From positions 2,170,001-2,234,000 of the forward strand of contig CP064963.1 of NCBI GenBank assembly GCA_016699165.1: a stretch of DNA of 64,000 bases, written 5' to 3'. Each line of letters opens with the position of its first letter. Position 1 is the first letter of the stretch. Below are positions 26,879-35,550 of the stretch, in pieces. The position numbers and the translations under genes are program-made. The DNA comes from Candidatus Melainabacteria bacterium (GTDB lineage: Bacteria > Cyanobacteriota > Vampirovibrionia > Obscuribacterales > Obscuribacteraceae). The notes below the pieces were generated by a model that was not told where the DNA came from, did no database searches, and saw only the letters and a program-made list of their open reading frames with translations.

Positions 26879-26898
26879 AAGCGCAGTTAGCGCTTTTT
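26879..26898 (+). terminator. Short terminator after the MglA-type gene
   Basis: AAGCGC (26879-26884) pairs with GCGCTT (26890-26895) across a five-base loop and runs into a stretch of five T. It overlaps the last codons of kdsC on the other strand. Confidence 0.6.
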
Positions 26899-27459
26899 GA
26901 CCAGCTGGTATTTGTTCAGAACGTCTTCCCAATAGCCTTGGGTTTTTAAGATTAGCTCGCAGACTTCGCGCACAGCGCCTGCGCCACCACTAGATTTAGT
27001 GACATAGTCTGCCACCGATTTAAGCTCTTCAGCAGCATTACCCACAGCCACTCCAAGCCCACTCTGTACCACTAATGGACCGTCATGAAAATCGTCGCCT
27101 ACAAATGCAACTTCGCTTGCATCGAGCTTTTCTTCAGCCAGAATTTTGTCGAAAGCTTCTTGTTTGTCCATGTGACCTTGATACACATGCTTAAATTTCA
27201 AAATGCGAGCACGCTCTTCAACAGAAGGCGAGACTCTGCCGCTTATTACGCCTGTGCTTATGCCGTACTGATTTAACAAATAAAGCCCAAGCCCATCTTT
27301 AGAGTTGAAACCTTTGCACTCAACCGGCTTTCCATTATCAGTAATATACAAAATAGTGGAGTCGGTCAAAACGCCGTCGACATCCATCAAAAGCAACTTC
27401 ACTTTAGACGCTTTAGAAAAAATGTGAGCCGGCAGCATCTGCAAATCTTTGGTCAGCAT
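26887..27459 (-). CDS. kdsC: KdsC-type HAD phosphatase (KDO 8-phosphate phosphatase)
   Basis: 190 residues. HAD motif I is LLLMDVDGVLTD, followed by FNSKDGLGLYLLNQYGI and GVISGRVSPSVEERA, then motif IV VAFVGDDFHDGPLV, matching the tetrameric C0-type HAD phosphatase KdsC. It removes phosphate from KDO-8-phosphate on the way to lipopolysaccharide core sugar. ATG 27459 has GGAG six bases upstream; a TTG four codons earlier is less likely. NeuA/other sugar-acid phosphatases of the same family are the alternative. Confidence 0.87.
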   Translation of the reverse strand: MLTKDLQMLPAHIFSKASKVKLLLMDVDGVLTDSTILYITDNGKPVECKGFNSKDGLGLYLLNQYGISTGVISGRVSPSVEERARILKFKHVYQGHMDKQEAFDKILAEEKLDASEVAFVGDDFHDGPLVVQSGLGVAVGNAAEELKSVADYVTKSSGGAGAVREVCELILKTQGYWEDVLNKYQLVKKR

Positions 27460-27589
27460 ATACAACTCCAATACAAAGCCGATAAGGACATAAGCTTACA
27501 TCATATACTTGCAAAACAGCATGAAATCACGAGTAAAATCAAAAATGCTGACAACCCATCTGGGTCTTAGTCTTGTGTATATTTGTTGA

Positions 27590-29326
27590 ATGAATTCATT
27601 TCAAGTCTTAGACGCGCAAGAGATTCAAGTCAAAAACATTGCACAAAAGCCGCCTGCGCAGTCGGTGACATGCGATGTTCTAATTATTGGCGGCAGTATG
27701 GGCGGTGTAGCTGCGGCTCTTTCTGCGCTCAAACCCGATGGCAATGACCGTCACTTAAAAGTGTGTCTCACCGAAGAAACTAAGTGGCTTGGTGGACAAA
27801 TGACCAGTCAAGGCGTTTCTGCACTGGACGAAAACTGGCTGGTAGAAACAACTGGCGCGGCACTGAGCTATATAGATTTGCGCCAAGATATTCGCAAACA
27901 CTATTTAAAAACGGCAAGTGACGAAGGTAAAAAACAGAAATACTTTCATCCCGGCAACTCCTGGGTAACCAGACTATCTTTCGAACCTCAAGCCGCTCTG
28001 GACGCAATTGACGAGCGCCTGGCGCCTGGTATTGCAGATGGTGCTTTGTCTGTTTACATGAGACACAAATGTGTACAAGTGGAAACGAGTCCCCAGGCTA
28101 ATGGCAGCAAAAAGAAAGTTCGAGCAAACAAAGTGTTGTGTGTCAATCTAGATACCAATGAGTTTATAGAATTCATTCCCGAGATAGTTTTAGACGCCAC
28201 CGAATGTGGTGATTTACTTCCACTGGCAAAGCTCGATTATGTTTACGGACAGGAAAGCAAAGATCAAACTGGCGAGCCACATGCACCAGTTCAAGCGAAC
28301 AAAGAAAACGTTCAAGACTTTGTTTATCCCTTTATTTTAGAAATGCGCCAGGGTGAAAATCACACAATCGATAAACCAGCCGACTACGAAGCATTGCGCG
28401 ATTTTCGTAAGTTCAGTCTGCTTGGTTTTAAAATGTTTGAACTGGCAAAACGTTTGAACCCCGATGGCACAACCTCTGAACTGCTTCCATTTTGGACATA
28501 CAGACGTCTTATAGACAAAGATAATTTCAAGCCAGAATTTTATCCTCGCGACATTTCTATGATCAACTGGGAATCAAATGATACGCGCGACATGAATTTT
28601 TTGGATAAAACACCAGAAGAAACAGCCAAACTATTGCGTAAAGCAAAAGACATTAGCTTGAGCTTTTTATACTGGCTACAAACCGAACTAGAACACGACG
28701 ATGGCTTGGGCAAAGGCTTTCCACAATTTATGCTGCGCCAAGATTTACTTGGCTCCAAAGACGGACTTTCGCTGTATCCATATATAAGAGAATCGCGCCG
28801 GATAAAAGCACTTACCACAATATGCGAAACGGATATTGGTGCTCAATATTTTACTGGCGCAAGAGCGCGCAACTACACCGATTCAGTAGGAATCGGACTT
28901 TATCCTATCGATATTCATGGGCGCCAGGAGCAAGGTGCCGCGCAGTCATCGAAGCCTTTTCAAATTCCATACGGGGCACTTATTGCCCACGATGCAGACA
29001 ATATTCTTGCTGCCTGCAAAAACATAGGCACAACTCACATTACAAATGGTGCGTACAGACTTCACCCCATTGAATGGACTATAGGCACTGCCTGTGGTGC
29101 AGCGGCACGTCTTTCAATTCAAGAAAAAATACAACCCTGGAAAATTCACGCCAATGAAAACCTTCTCAAGAAGCTACAAACGGACTTATTGGAAGATGGC
29201 AATCCAATATTCTGGTTTGAAGACCTAGCTCAAGATGACCCTGGTTTTGCCAGTACGCAACTTTTGGCAACCTGGGATGAGAACTACGCGAACCCTAACT
29301 CACTGTTTGTAAAAGACCTAAGGTAA
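27590..29326 (+). CDS. FAD-dependent oxidoreductase
   Basis: 578 residues. An N-terminal Rossmann FAD-binding motif DVLIIGGSMGGVAAALSA is followed by EETKWLGGQMTSQGVSALDE, typical of the FAD_oxidored family (PF12831 type, often annotated with xanthan-lyase-like proteins). The C-terminal part has IGLYPIDIHGR and GALIAHDADNILAACKNIGT, also characteristic. Substrate unknown. No signal peptide is visible, so a cytoplasmic location is likely. It is divergent from kdsC. Confidence 0.85.
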   Translation: MNSFQVLDAQEIQVKNIAQKPPAQSVTCDVLIIGGSMGGVAAALSALKPDGNDRHLKVCLTEETKWLGGQMTSQGVSALDENWLVETTGAALSYIDLRQDIRKHYLKTASDEGKKQKYFHPGNSWVTRLSFEPQAALDAIDERLAPGIADGALSVYMRHKCVQVETSPQANGSKKKVRANKVLCVNLDTNEFIEFIPEIVLDATECGDLLPLAKLDYVYGQESKDQTGEPHAPVQANKENVQDFVYPFILEMRQGENHTIDKPADYEALRDFRKFSLLGFKMFELAKRLNPDGTTSELLPFWTYRRLIDKDNFKPEFYPRDISMINWESNDTRDMNFLDKTPEETAKLLRKAKDISLSFLYWLQTELEHDDGLGKGFPQFMLRQDLLGSKDGLSLYPYIRESRRIKALTTICETDIGAQYFTGARARNYTDSVGIGLYPIDIHGRQEQGAAQSSKPFQIPYGALIAHDADNILAACKNIGTTHITNGAYRLHPIEWTIGTACGAAARLSIQEKIQPWKIHANENLLKKLQTDLLEDGNPIFWFEDLAQDDPGFASTQLLATWDENYANPNSLFVKDLR

Positions 29327-29340
29327 GACTTCCAGTCTTA
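29324..29340. terminator. Hairpin holding both stop codons of convergent genes
   Basis: TAAGACT (29324-29330) and AGTCTTA (29334-29340) form a perfect seven-base stem with a three-base loop. The first TAA ends the oxidoreductase gene and the last TTA is the stop of the gene on the minus strand. No T-run, so termination is uncertain. Confidence 0.4.
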
Positions 29341-32307
29341 GCGCAACTGTTCGCCTGGAACAGTAACGGATTGTCCATTCCAACGATAAATTACTCTGGC
29401 ACCAAATAAATTAATGGGTGGTGGAGCTGGAGGAGTAAATCGGCTAAACGCACCATTTTCTATTTCGATTTCAGCTATATTTGCTCTTTCATTGGGATTA
29501 TTAACGTCTTGGAGACGAACTGCAAATGTTTCTCTACCAGAAATTTTGTTCACTCCTTGTTGAGCAATAAGTTGAAAAACACCATTGCTTGTTTCAATGG
29601 TTACTTCAACTCCATTCTGCATGAGTTCAGCTGCTGCTGTCGCTCGTTTTCGCATATCATTAGAGAAAAGTGCTAACAGATTTGGTCGAATTGAATCGCT
29701 GTTGTCACTCACGTACTCTTCTGGCATTTCCTGATATTGCTGCTGATACAACTCCTGATGGTGTTGCTCATAAAGATCCTGAGATGGATCCAATTCTTGT
29801 TCAGGAACGTACTCTTGTTCAAAATCATATTGTTGCTGCTCTTGATACTGCTCTTGAAATTGATCCTGATATGACTCTGATGAGCGCATTTGCACCGGAT
29901 TGGGATTGACATAATCGAACGGATTGAAGTTGGGATCTACAGGTGGATTGATATTAATATTCTCGTCATACATTTTTTCGTCTTCCGAAGGTCCAGCCTC
30001 ACCGTACGAATAATCTGATGGCGAAGCGACTGTTAATGCATTGCCTAATTTATCCAAAACTTGAAGCGGGAGGCTGGTGTAATCCAATGGCAAGAAAGCA
30101 TCTGCAAGTTCTTGCATGCGCTCACTATCGCGATTGTCAGCGTCATAACCGCCATATGCAAACATTTCAATCGAAATAGGATTCTCTTCTGGCTGTTGCC
30201 CAGGTATCAATACTTTCACACTGGTGGCAGTGTCAATTTTGTCTATCGAAAAACCAACTTCTCCACCACCTACAGATAGTCCGGTAATATTATTGAGACG
30301 CAAGTCTTCTGCGGCAAAAATGCGATCGTTGCGGTCGTGAGAAACAAGATTTCTCAAGTCATTGCGAATACGCTCTGTCACTTTTGCATCAGTTATTACT
30401 TGATTGATGTCGCCAGACTCGAATGCGCGAACTTTCAGCGCATCAATGTCGCTTTGCATTACTCCATTTTGAAGTAGCTTTTGCTCTAAAAGCGCCAGTT
30501 TAAATGGATCGTTAAGCGCGCTTACCATCGCAGTTTTGATTTGCTCTATTTGCCCTGTAGTGAGCGAACCGGCAGGAGCCTCATCAAAAGTGATAGTAGC
30601 TAAAGTTTTTTGCGAACTTGAATCTGCGCTTGCTGAAATAGTGTTTAATAGTATCGAGTCTGCTTCAGCTTCTACTATTAAATTGCTTCCGACAAGAGAT
30701 GTGTTTAAATCGTCCTTCATTTTTTGAGCAAGCTCTCTACCCGACACATTTGAATTTTTGGCCATTGTCATTATGACCTGACGAAATGCAAGAGCGGTGC
30801 CCAGCGAATTGCTAGAATTGCGAGCGAAATCTGCAAAGCGGCTTGCTACGCTAATTTCGGATGTTGTATTGATATCGGAAATAAATTTCTCAAGCTTTTG
30901 TACTTCGACTTTCACAGTCTGAATTTCGGACTCCGATAAAGACGGCATTTTGACCGCAGCCATTTCAGGACGCTCTTGAATGAGTGCCGGGCTTGGAACT
31001 AGCACTAAAGCACGTTCATTTCCTACGGGCTGAATTTCAATTGTGAATTTGCTTGATTGATTGATACCAAGTTTAGTGACCAGACTATCGCGAACTTGTT
31101 CGATACTTGAATTTTGATTAGCATAGATTTCCGCATGTACTGCTTCTTTAAACGGCATTTCTAAAGGTGCCGCAGCAAAAGTTGAAGCAGTGGTGACAGC
31201 ATCTTGCAGCACATACCTATCAATCATGGTTTTCAGCGTTTCAATACGTTGAGGCAAATCGGCAGAAAATGTGTATGACGAAAGCAGTGTTGATACGTCC
31301 GCAACCTGAGTAAAGTTAGCTGGCTTAGGTTGTGTATCGAGCATATTGGTTGTGTCGAACGCCTGAGCAATGGCAAAATTGTCGTCTAGTGAAGCCACCT
31401 GTATCGAGTGCGGCTCTGCAAGCGGATGTTCCAAGCCAACTTGCGCCACAGTCAATTCAGGCATGGCTTGAGCGATTTCAGGCACTTTAGCAATTTCTTG
31501 TAAGACTACTATATTTTCAGGTTTTGTTGGCTCAGCCAGAACGGTCTGAACAACACTATCGAACAAGACTTTATTATTTGGTTCGCTCAATACTTGAGCT
31601 AGTCGTTCGCCTTTAGTTTGCACCAAATTTTGCTCTGAATCAGTTACTGTTTCGTACGGCGCCATATCTACTTGAGCAACAAGCGCTTTGGCCAGTTTTG
31701 CCGAAAATTCAGGATTGGTCGAAGCAAGTTCTGTGGCGGCTCTTGTAGCCAGTTCAATATCTGTTTTTTGTTCTGGGTTAGCTTTATCTTTGTCTAAAAT
31801 GATGGTGGCAAAAACTTCCGGAAAGCTCTGCCCCTGTGGACTATCGACAATGGCAGCAAGCTTTGCCACCGCCTCTGGATTCGACTTTAGCAAAGCAATC
31901 ATCGATTTTGCTTTTTTGGAAACTTCAGCTGCTTTTATCTGCTGCTCTTTTTTGCGCTCGGCTTGTTCGCGCTCGCTACTTGCTTCACTTACACGATTAG
32001 TTTGACCAGGGCGACGTCCATTTTCGGTTGATTCGCGCACCAGTTTCAATGCTCGATTCAATTGTCTGGCAAGTGTTAATCTGTCTGTAAGACCTGAGCC
32101 TGTGTAATCTTGAAATGAGGACGTGCGCTGACTGGCAGGTCCCAGTGAAGTGCGAAATCTGGCAAGGTCCGCTTTAGGGGCACGAGTGTCGCCCACAATC
32201 GAATTCAGATCCCACTGGGGCTGAGATATGCCGCCAAAATTGGCAGTTTCGTCCGGAAGAGACAACTCCTTGCGTTTTGGTCTAATATCTTCCGAGCCAG
32301 TGGTCAT
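29338..32307 (-). CDS. Large protein of unknown function with Gln/Glu-rich segment
   Basis: 989 residues with no recognised domain and no signal peptide or membrane helix. Most of it is a chain of helical, Ala/Glu/Lys/Val-rich segments interrupted by acidic linkers. At about 800-870 there is a strongly biased Gln/Glu/Tyr run (QEQYQEQQQYDFEQEY). The final 110 residues look like a folded domain (VEVTIETSNGVFQLIAQQGV). The start ATG is followed by a polar N-terminus. It is flanked by convergent and divergent neighbours, so it is probably transcribed alone. Confidence 0.75.
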   Translation of the reverse strand: MTTGSEDIRPKRKELSLPDETANFGGISQPQWDLNSIVGDTRAPKADLARFRTSLGPASQRTSSFQDYTGSGLTDRLTLARQLNRALKLVRESTENGRRPGQTNRVSEASSEREQAERKKEQQIKAAEVSKKAKSMIALLKSNPEAVAKLAAIVDSPQGQSFPEVFATIILDKDKANPEQKTDIELATRAATELASTNPEFSAKLAKALVAQVDMAPYETVTDSEQNLVQTKGERLAQVLSEPNNKVLFDSVVQTVLAEPTKPENIVVLQEIAKVPEIAQAMPELTVAQVGLEHPLAEPHSIQVASLDDNFAIAQAFDTTNMLDTQPKPANFTQVADVSTLLSSYTFSADLPQRIETLKTMIDRYVLQDAVTTASTFAAAPLEMPFKEAVHAEIYANQNSSIEQVRDSLVTKLGINQSSKFTIEIQPVGNERALVLVPSPALIQERPEMAAVKMPSLSESEIQTVKVEVQKLEKFISDINTTSEISVASRFADFARNSSNSLGTALAFRQVIMTMAKNSNVSGRELAQKMKDDLNTSLVGSNLIVEAEADSILLNTISASADSSSQKTLATITFDEAPAGSLTTGQIEQIKTAMVSALNDPFKLALLEQKLLQNGVMQSDIDALKVRAFESGDINQVITDAKVTERIRNDLRNLVSHDRNDRIFAAEDLRLNNITGLSVGGGEVGFSIDKIDTATSVKVLIPGQQPEENPISIEMFAYGGYDADNRDSERMQELADAFLPLDYTSLPLQVLDKLGNALTVASPSDYSYGEAGPSEDEKMYDENININPPVDPNFNPFDYVNPNPVQMRSSESYQDQFQEQYQEQQQYDFEQEYVPEQELDPSQDLYEQHHQELYQQQYQEMPEEYVSDNSDSIRPNLLALFSNDMRKRATAAAELMQNGVEVTIETSNGVFQLIAQQGVNKISGRETFAVRLQDVNNPNERANIAEIEIENGAFSRFTPPAPPPINLFGARVIYRWNGQSVTVPGEQLR

Positions 32308-32364
32308 TATAGAAACCCAAAGAGACTATATCTTTATTTATACCTTGCACCTCAGCTTTCATAA

Positions 32365-33057
32365 ATGGTGAATTTACGCTACAAAACCACAATAATCGTC
32401 CTCTGGAGCTTACTTCCAGTGGCAGCAATGCTTATTGGGCTTTATATGCTCAATAGCGCCGTGTGGGCATATGCGCTTTATCACTACGTATGTCTGCTAC
32501 CGGCGGTCATACTGGGACGTAAGTTGTGGCAAACTGAACTCAAACGCTCTTCCCTCAAATTCTTTTTTATTATCCTAGCTATTGCCCTCGCCTTTAGCGG
32601 AGTCACAGTACTTGCATTTGAATTTCTAGGTAAATATGCAATCTCGGATCAAAAGACGGTCGAGTTAATGGTCAGAATGGGATGGAGTAAAGAATGGCTC
32701 TGGATACTGAACATTTACTGTTTCACAGTCAATCCATTTATTGAAGAAATTTATTGGCGCGGCATTGTTTTCAAACAATTGGAAAAAATCGAAAAGCCGC
32801 CATTCAAGAACTTTGGCATAATTGTTTCGTCATTTCTGTATGCCTTCTATCACTATTTCATTTTCAGATTGATACTATATCCGGTGGCGGCAGAAATATT
32901 GTCTATAGCGCTTGCGTTTTACGGAGCTGGTCTTGCCATTTTATATAAACGCACAGGCACTCTATGGTCCGCAATACTGGCGCACGGGCTATTGACTGAC
33001 CTTGCTGTGGTCGCCTTAATTATCGATCTGATGAACAAATTCCCGGGGGCCTTGTAG
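32365..33057 (+). CDS. CPBP-family intramembrane protease
   Basis: 230 residues with about six to seven membrane helices. The glutamic-protease motifs of the CPBP (Abi/CAAX, PF02517) family are visible: EEIYWRG (E-E-x3-R) at about 130, FLYAFYHYFIF with the His, and HGLLTDL near the C-terminus. Such proteins cleave within the membrane; roles range from CAAX processing to bacteriocin immunity. Substrate unknown. No strong ribosome-binding site before the ATG. Confidence 0.85.
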   Translation: MVNLRYKTTIIVLWSLLPVAAMLIGLYMLNSAVWAYALYHYVCLLPAVILGRKLWQTELKRSSLKFFFIILAIALAFSGVTVLAFEFLGKYAISDQKTVELMVRMGWSKEWLWILNIYCFTVNPFIEEIYWRGIVFKQLEKIEKPPFKNFGIIVSSFLYAFYHYFIFRLILYPVAAEILSIALAFYGAGLAILYKRTGTLWSAILAHGLLTDLAVVALIIDLMNKFPGAL

Positions 33058-33110
33058 GCGCGCAAGAGACCGCGAACCCGCACAAGTAAGGTCTTAATTT
33101 CCACCTTGGA

Positions 33111-33329
33111 TTAGCCACTAGAGGGCGGTGGCGGTGGTGGGGGCGGTGGGGCAGGAGTCGAATTTGAATTATTAGATGCCGCAGGAGTCGAAGACGAATT
33201 AATAAAAATGAGTCTTTGGGCTTCGGTCAATGTATTGCTGCCTGCGAAGGCCTTATTAGCTAAACCTACGAGACAAATAAAGAGTGCCAGGAAAATCAGG
33301 CTTAACATCTGACGTTTGTTATTGTTCAT
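33111..33329 (-). CDS. Small exported proline-tailed protein
   Basis: 72 residues. A signal peptide (about 8-29, IFLALFICLVGLANKAFAGS, AxA-type cleavage) is followed by a short stretch TEAQRLIFINSSSTPAASN and then nine prolines before SSG at the end. Mature length would be about 43 residues. Function unknown; the polyproline end would need EF-P for efficient translation. Confidence 0.5.
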   Translation of the reverse strand: MNNNKRQMLSLIFLALFICLVGLANKAFAGSNTLTEAQRLIFINSSSTPAASNNSNSTPAPPPPPPPPPSSG

Positions 33330-33498
33330 TCACAGGTCCCCCAGGATTGCCATAAGTATAACAGTGGGGCTAGTATTTGGGCGCTTGACATAATGCGAAT
33401 CTTTGCTTGCTAAATTTTAATCAAAATAACGAGTCGAATACGCCCATAGTTATCTATCAATATTTTTTTACCGCTCTGGCAGTAGGCAGCCATTCGAT

Positions 33499-35541
33499 TT
33501 GGGTCCTGCGAAATTGGATAAAACAACTATCGATAGATTTTTTGCTGGCTATTCATTAGTGATACTAGTTGCTATTTCGGCTTGTTTGCAAAAGTTTGAA
33601 TTTTTAAATCCTGTAACTATTTCCTTTCAGCTAATTGCTTATGTTTACTGGACTTATCTGATTTTCTGTCTGCATGCAAAATTGCATAAAAAGGACACAA
33701 GTTATCCATTTGGTCCTAAAGAATCAATGTTAGGAGCACTGATTCCATTTGCCTATATTTTTTGGAACTGGTGCTGGGTACAAAAGATGTCCTACAAGTC
33801 TGGACTTTCTTTGAAACGCTCTTTCCTTTTGGGCGCCACTATCGCTGGTGCTAGCTTGTTTGCGTATCCAGACAATTTGCATAAGTTTCCAGGCTATGCC
33901 AATCTAATCGCTCTTAGCGTCTTGTTCGTTTCAGCCAATTATTTAAATCGGCGAATTACTCTTCTTCGGTCATCAACAGAATCAGAAAATAATTCTCAAG
34001 AAAAAATCGTCAGAGATAAAACGTATTACAAGCATGAGGCAAAGATTTGGTCGATTCTTGCTCTTTCAGGTTGCTTCTTTGGATTGATTGCCCCTGGTTT
34101 TGATCAGTGGTACCTGGCTTGGTTCGGCATGGCCCCGTTATTGATTTTTACCAGTTTAAGCAAGAACCCTCCCCAGGCTTTTTATCGAGGAGTATTTTTT
34201 GGCTATGCATACAATTTAGTATGGTCACTCTTCATTTTGAGTTTCAGCTCTGCAGTTTGGCCAGAAAATCTAAGACCATTTACTCCTCTTGCAAATTCGG
34301 TAGTTTGGGTTTTATATTCACTGCAGCAAGCAGCGCTCTGTGGCACATTCTGCTTTATTGTAAACTGGTTGCCCTTACGTTCTGAAAAGTGGCGACTGTC
34401 CGCATTTTTGATTGTGCCAATGCTCTGGGTACTGATATTTAACAAGCTGGGAAATGATCTATCCTCGCTTGCTATGCCATGGACCCTGATCGAATATTCT
34501 CAATACAAGCAGAGCGAATTGATGCAATGTGCATCCTTATTTGGTGGCATTGGAATATCTTTTTTAATCGTAATGACAAACGTAGTTGTGGTAAGTCTCA
34601 TTGCCACTGTCACCAAACGATTAGACTTAAAGCCATTAGCCTTTCAAGGGCGCGTGTCTATGATTGTCACTTCCTCATTGATAGTATGTCTGATTTTCGG
34701 TTGTTTCCTTTATGGCAGTGCTCATCTGAAATCTGGCACCATATGCAGTGATCATAAGAACAAAGAAGTTTTTTCAATCTTGCAAGGCAATATTCTTTTC
34801 GGGCTGAACGAAATAAATCCAAACAAGCATTGGAACTGTTACTTATCACTTGCCAATTCAAGTTCCCCCGGTGTCTGTGTTTGGCCTGAATGGTCGATGC
34901 CTGTTTCTATAAGCGAAAACATGAGCATTTTTAATGGAATGGATTCCTTGGCTAAAAAGAATAATCAAGATTGGATTGTCGGAGCGGTAGATAGCGACAA
35001 CAAAGGTAATGATTATAATGCCGCGTGTCTGCTTGGAAAATCGGGAAAAGCGCAACCTGAAACTTATCGCAAGCAATACTTAGTCCCCTTTGGCGAACAC
35101 AGCCCAAGCTGGCTTCTCAATTCTCCAATGGGTGCTTTATGCGGCACCCTAACTCCACGCCGCAAAGGATTTTCAGCGGGACACAAGGCTATCGTCTTCA
35201 CTTCTGGTAAAAACAAAATCGTTCCTTTGATATGCTGCGAACTGATAGCACCCGAACTTGCTTGCCGTGGAGTTAGAGCAGGTGGAGAAATTCTTGTTGA
35301 TTGCAGCAACACCATGTGGTTTCAGACCAAGCTGCTTGGAGATCAATCTCTTGCTGTATGCGCCATGAGAGCGGCAGAGAATCATCGCTATTTCGTTTTT
35401 GGAACAAGTAGCGGACCCAGTGCCTTTATAGATTGGCACGGTCGCATATTAAAGACGTCTGCCCTGAATCAATCTTGTACGCTCAATCATGAAGTGCATT
35501 ATGACTCGATGCTGACACCTTTCAGTCGCAGTTTTAGATGA
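33499..35541 (+). CDS. lnt: Apolipoprotein N-acyltransferase (Lnt-like), extended N-terminus
   Basis: 680 residues, longer than the usual 500. The C-terminal nitrilase domain has the Lnt triad: Glu464 in WPEWSMP, Lys525 in YRKQYLVPFGE and Cys579 in LICCELIAP. Six or more membrane helices lie between about 190 and 410; another four or so precede them in the first 160 residues, an unusual extension. Lnt adds the third acyl chain to lipoproteins in the inner membrane. The frame opens with TTG at 33499, preceded by no good ribosome-binding site, and a stop lies 72 bases upstream; the exact start is unsure. Confidence 0.8.
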   Translation: MGPAKLDKTTIDRFFAGYSLVILVAISACLQKFEFLNPVTISFQLIAYVYWTYLIFCLHAKLHKKDTSYPFGPKESMLGALIPFAYIFWNWCWVQKMSYKSGLSLKRSFLLGATIAGASLFAYPDNLHKFPGYANLIALSVLFVSANYLNRRITLLRSSTESENNSQEKIVRDKTYYKHEAKIWSILALSGCFFGLIAPGFDQWYLAWFGMAPLLIFTSLSKNPPQAFYRGVFFGYAYNLVWSLFILSFSSAVWPENLRPFTPLANSVVWVLYSLQQAALCGTFCFIVNWLPLRSEKWRLSAFLIVPMLWVLIFNKLGNDLSSLAMPWTLIEYSQYKQSELMQCASLFGGIGISFLIVMTNVVVVSLIATVTKRLDLKPLAFQGRVSMIVTSSLIVCLIFGCFLYGSAHLKSGTICSDHKNKEVFSILQGNILFGLNEINPNKHWNCYLSLANSSSPGVCVWPEWSMPVSISENMSIFNGMDSLAKKNNQDWIVGAVDSDNKGNDYNAACLLGKSGKAQPETYRKQYLVPFGEHSPSWLLNSPMGALCGTLTPRRKGFSAGHKAIVFTSGKNKIVPLICCELIAPELACRGVRAGGEILVDCSNTMWFQTKLLGDQSLAVCAMRAAENHRYFVFGTSSGPSAFIDWHGRILKTSALNQSCTLNHEVHYDSMLTPFSRSFR

Positions 35542-35550
35542 TTGTTGGCA

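Noticed and set aside
33385..33390. TTGACA as a -35 box before the Lnt gene
   Set aside because: No acceptable -10 at 16-18 bases; left out of the feature list.
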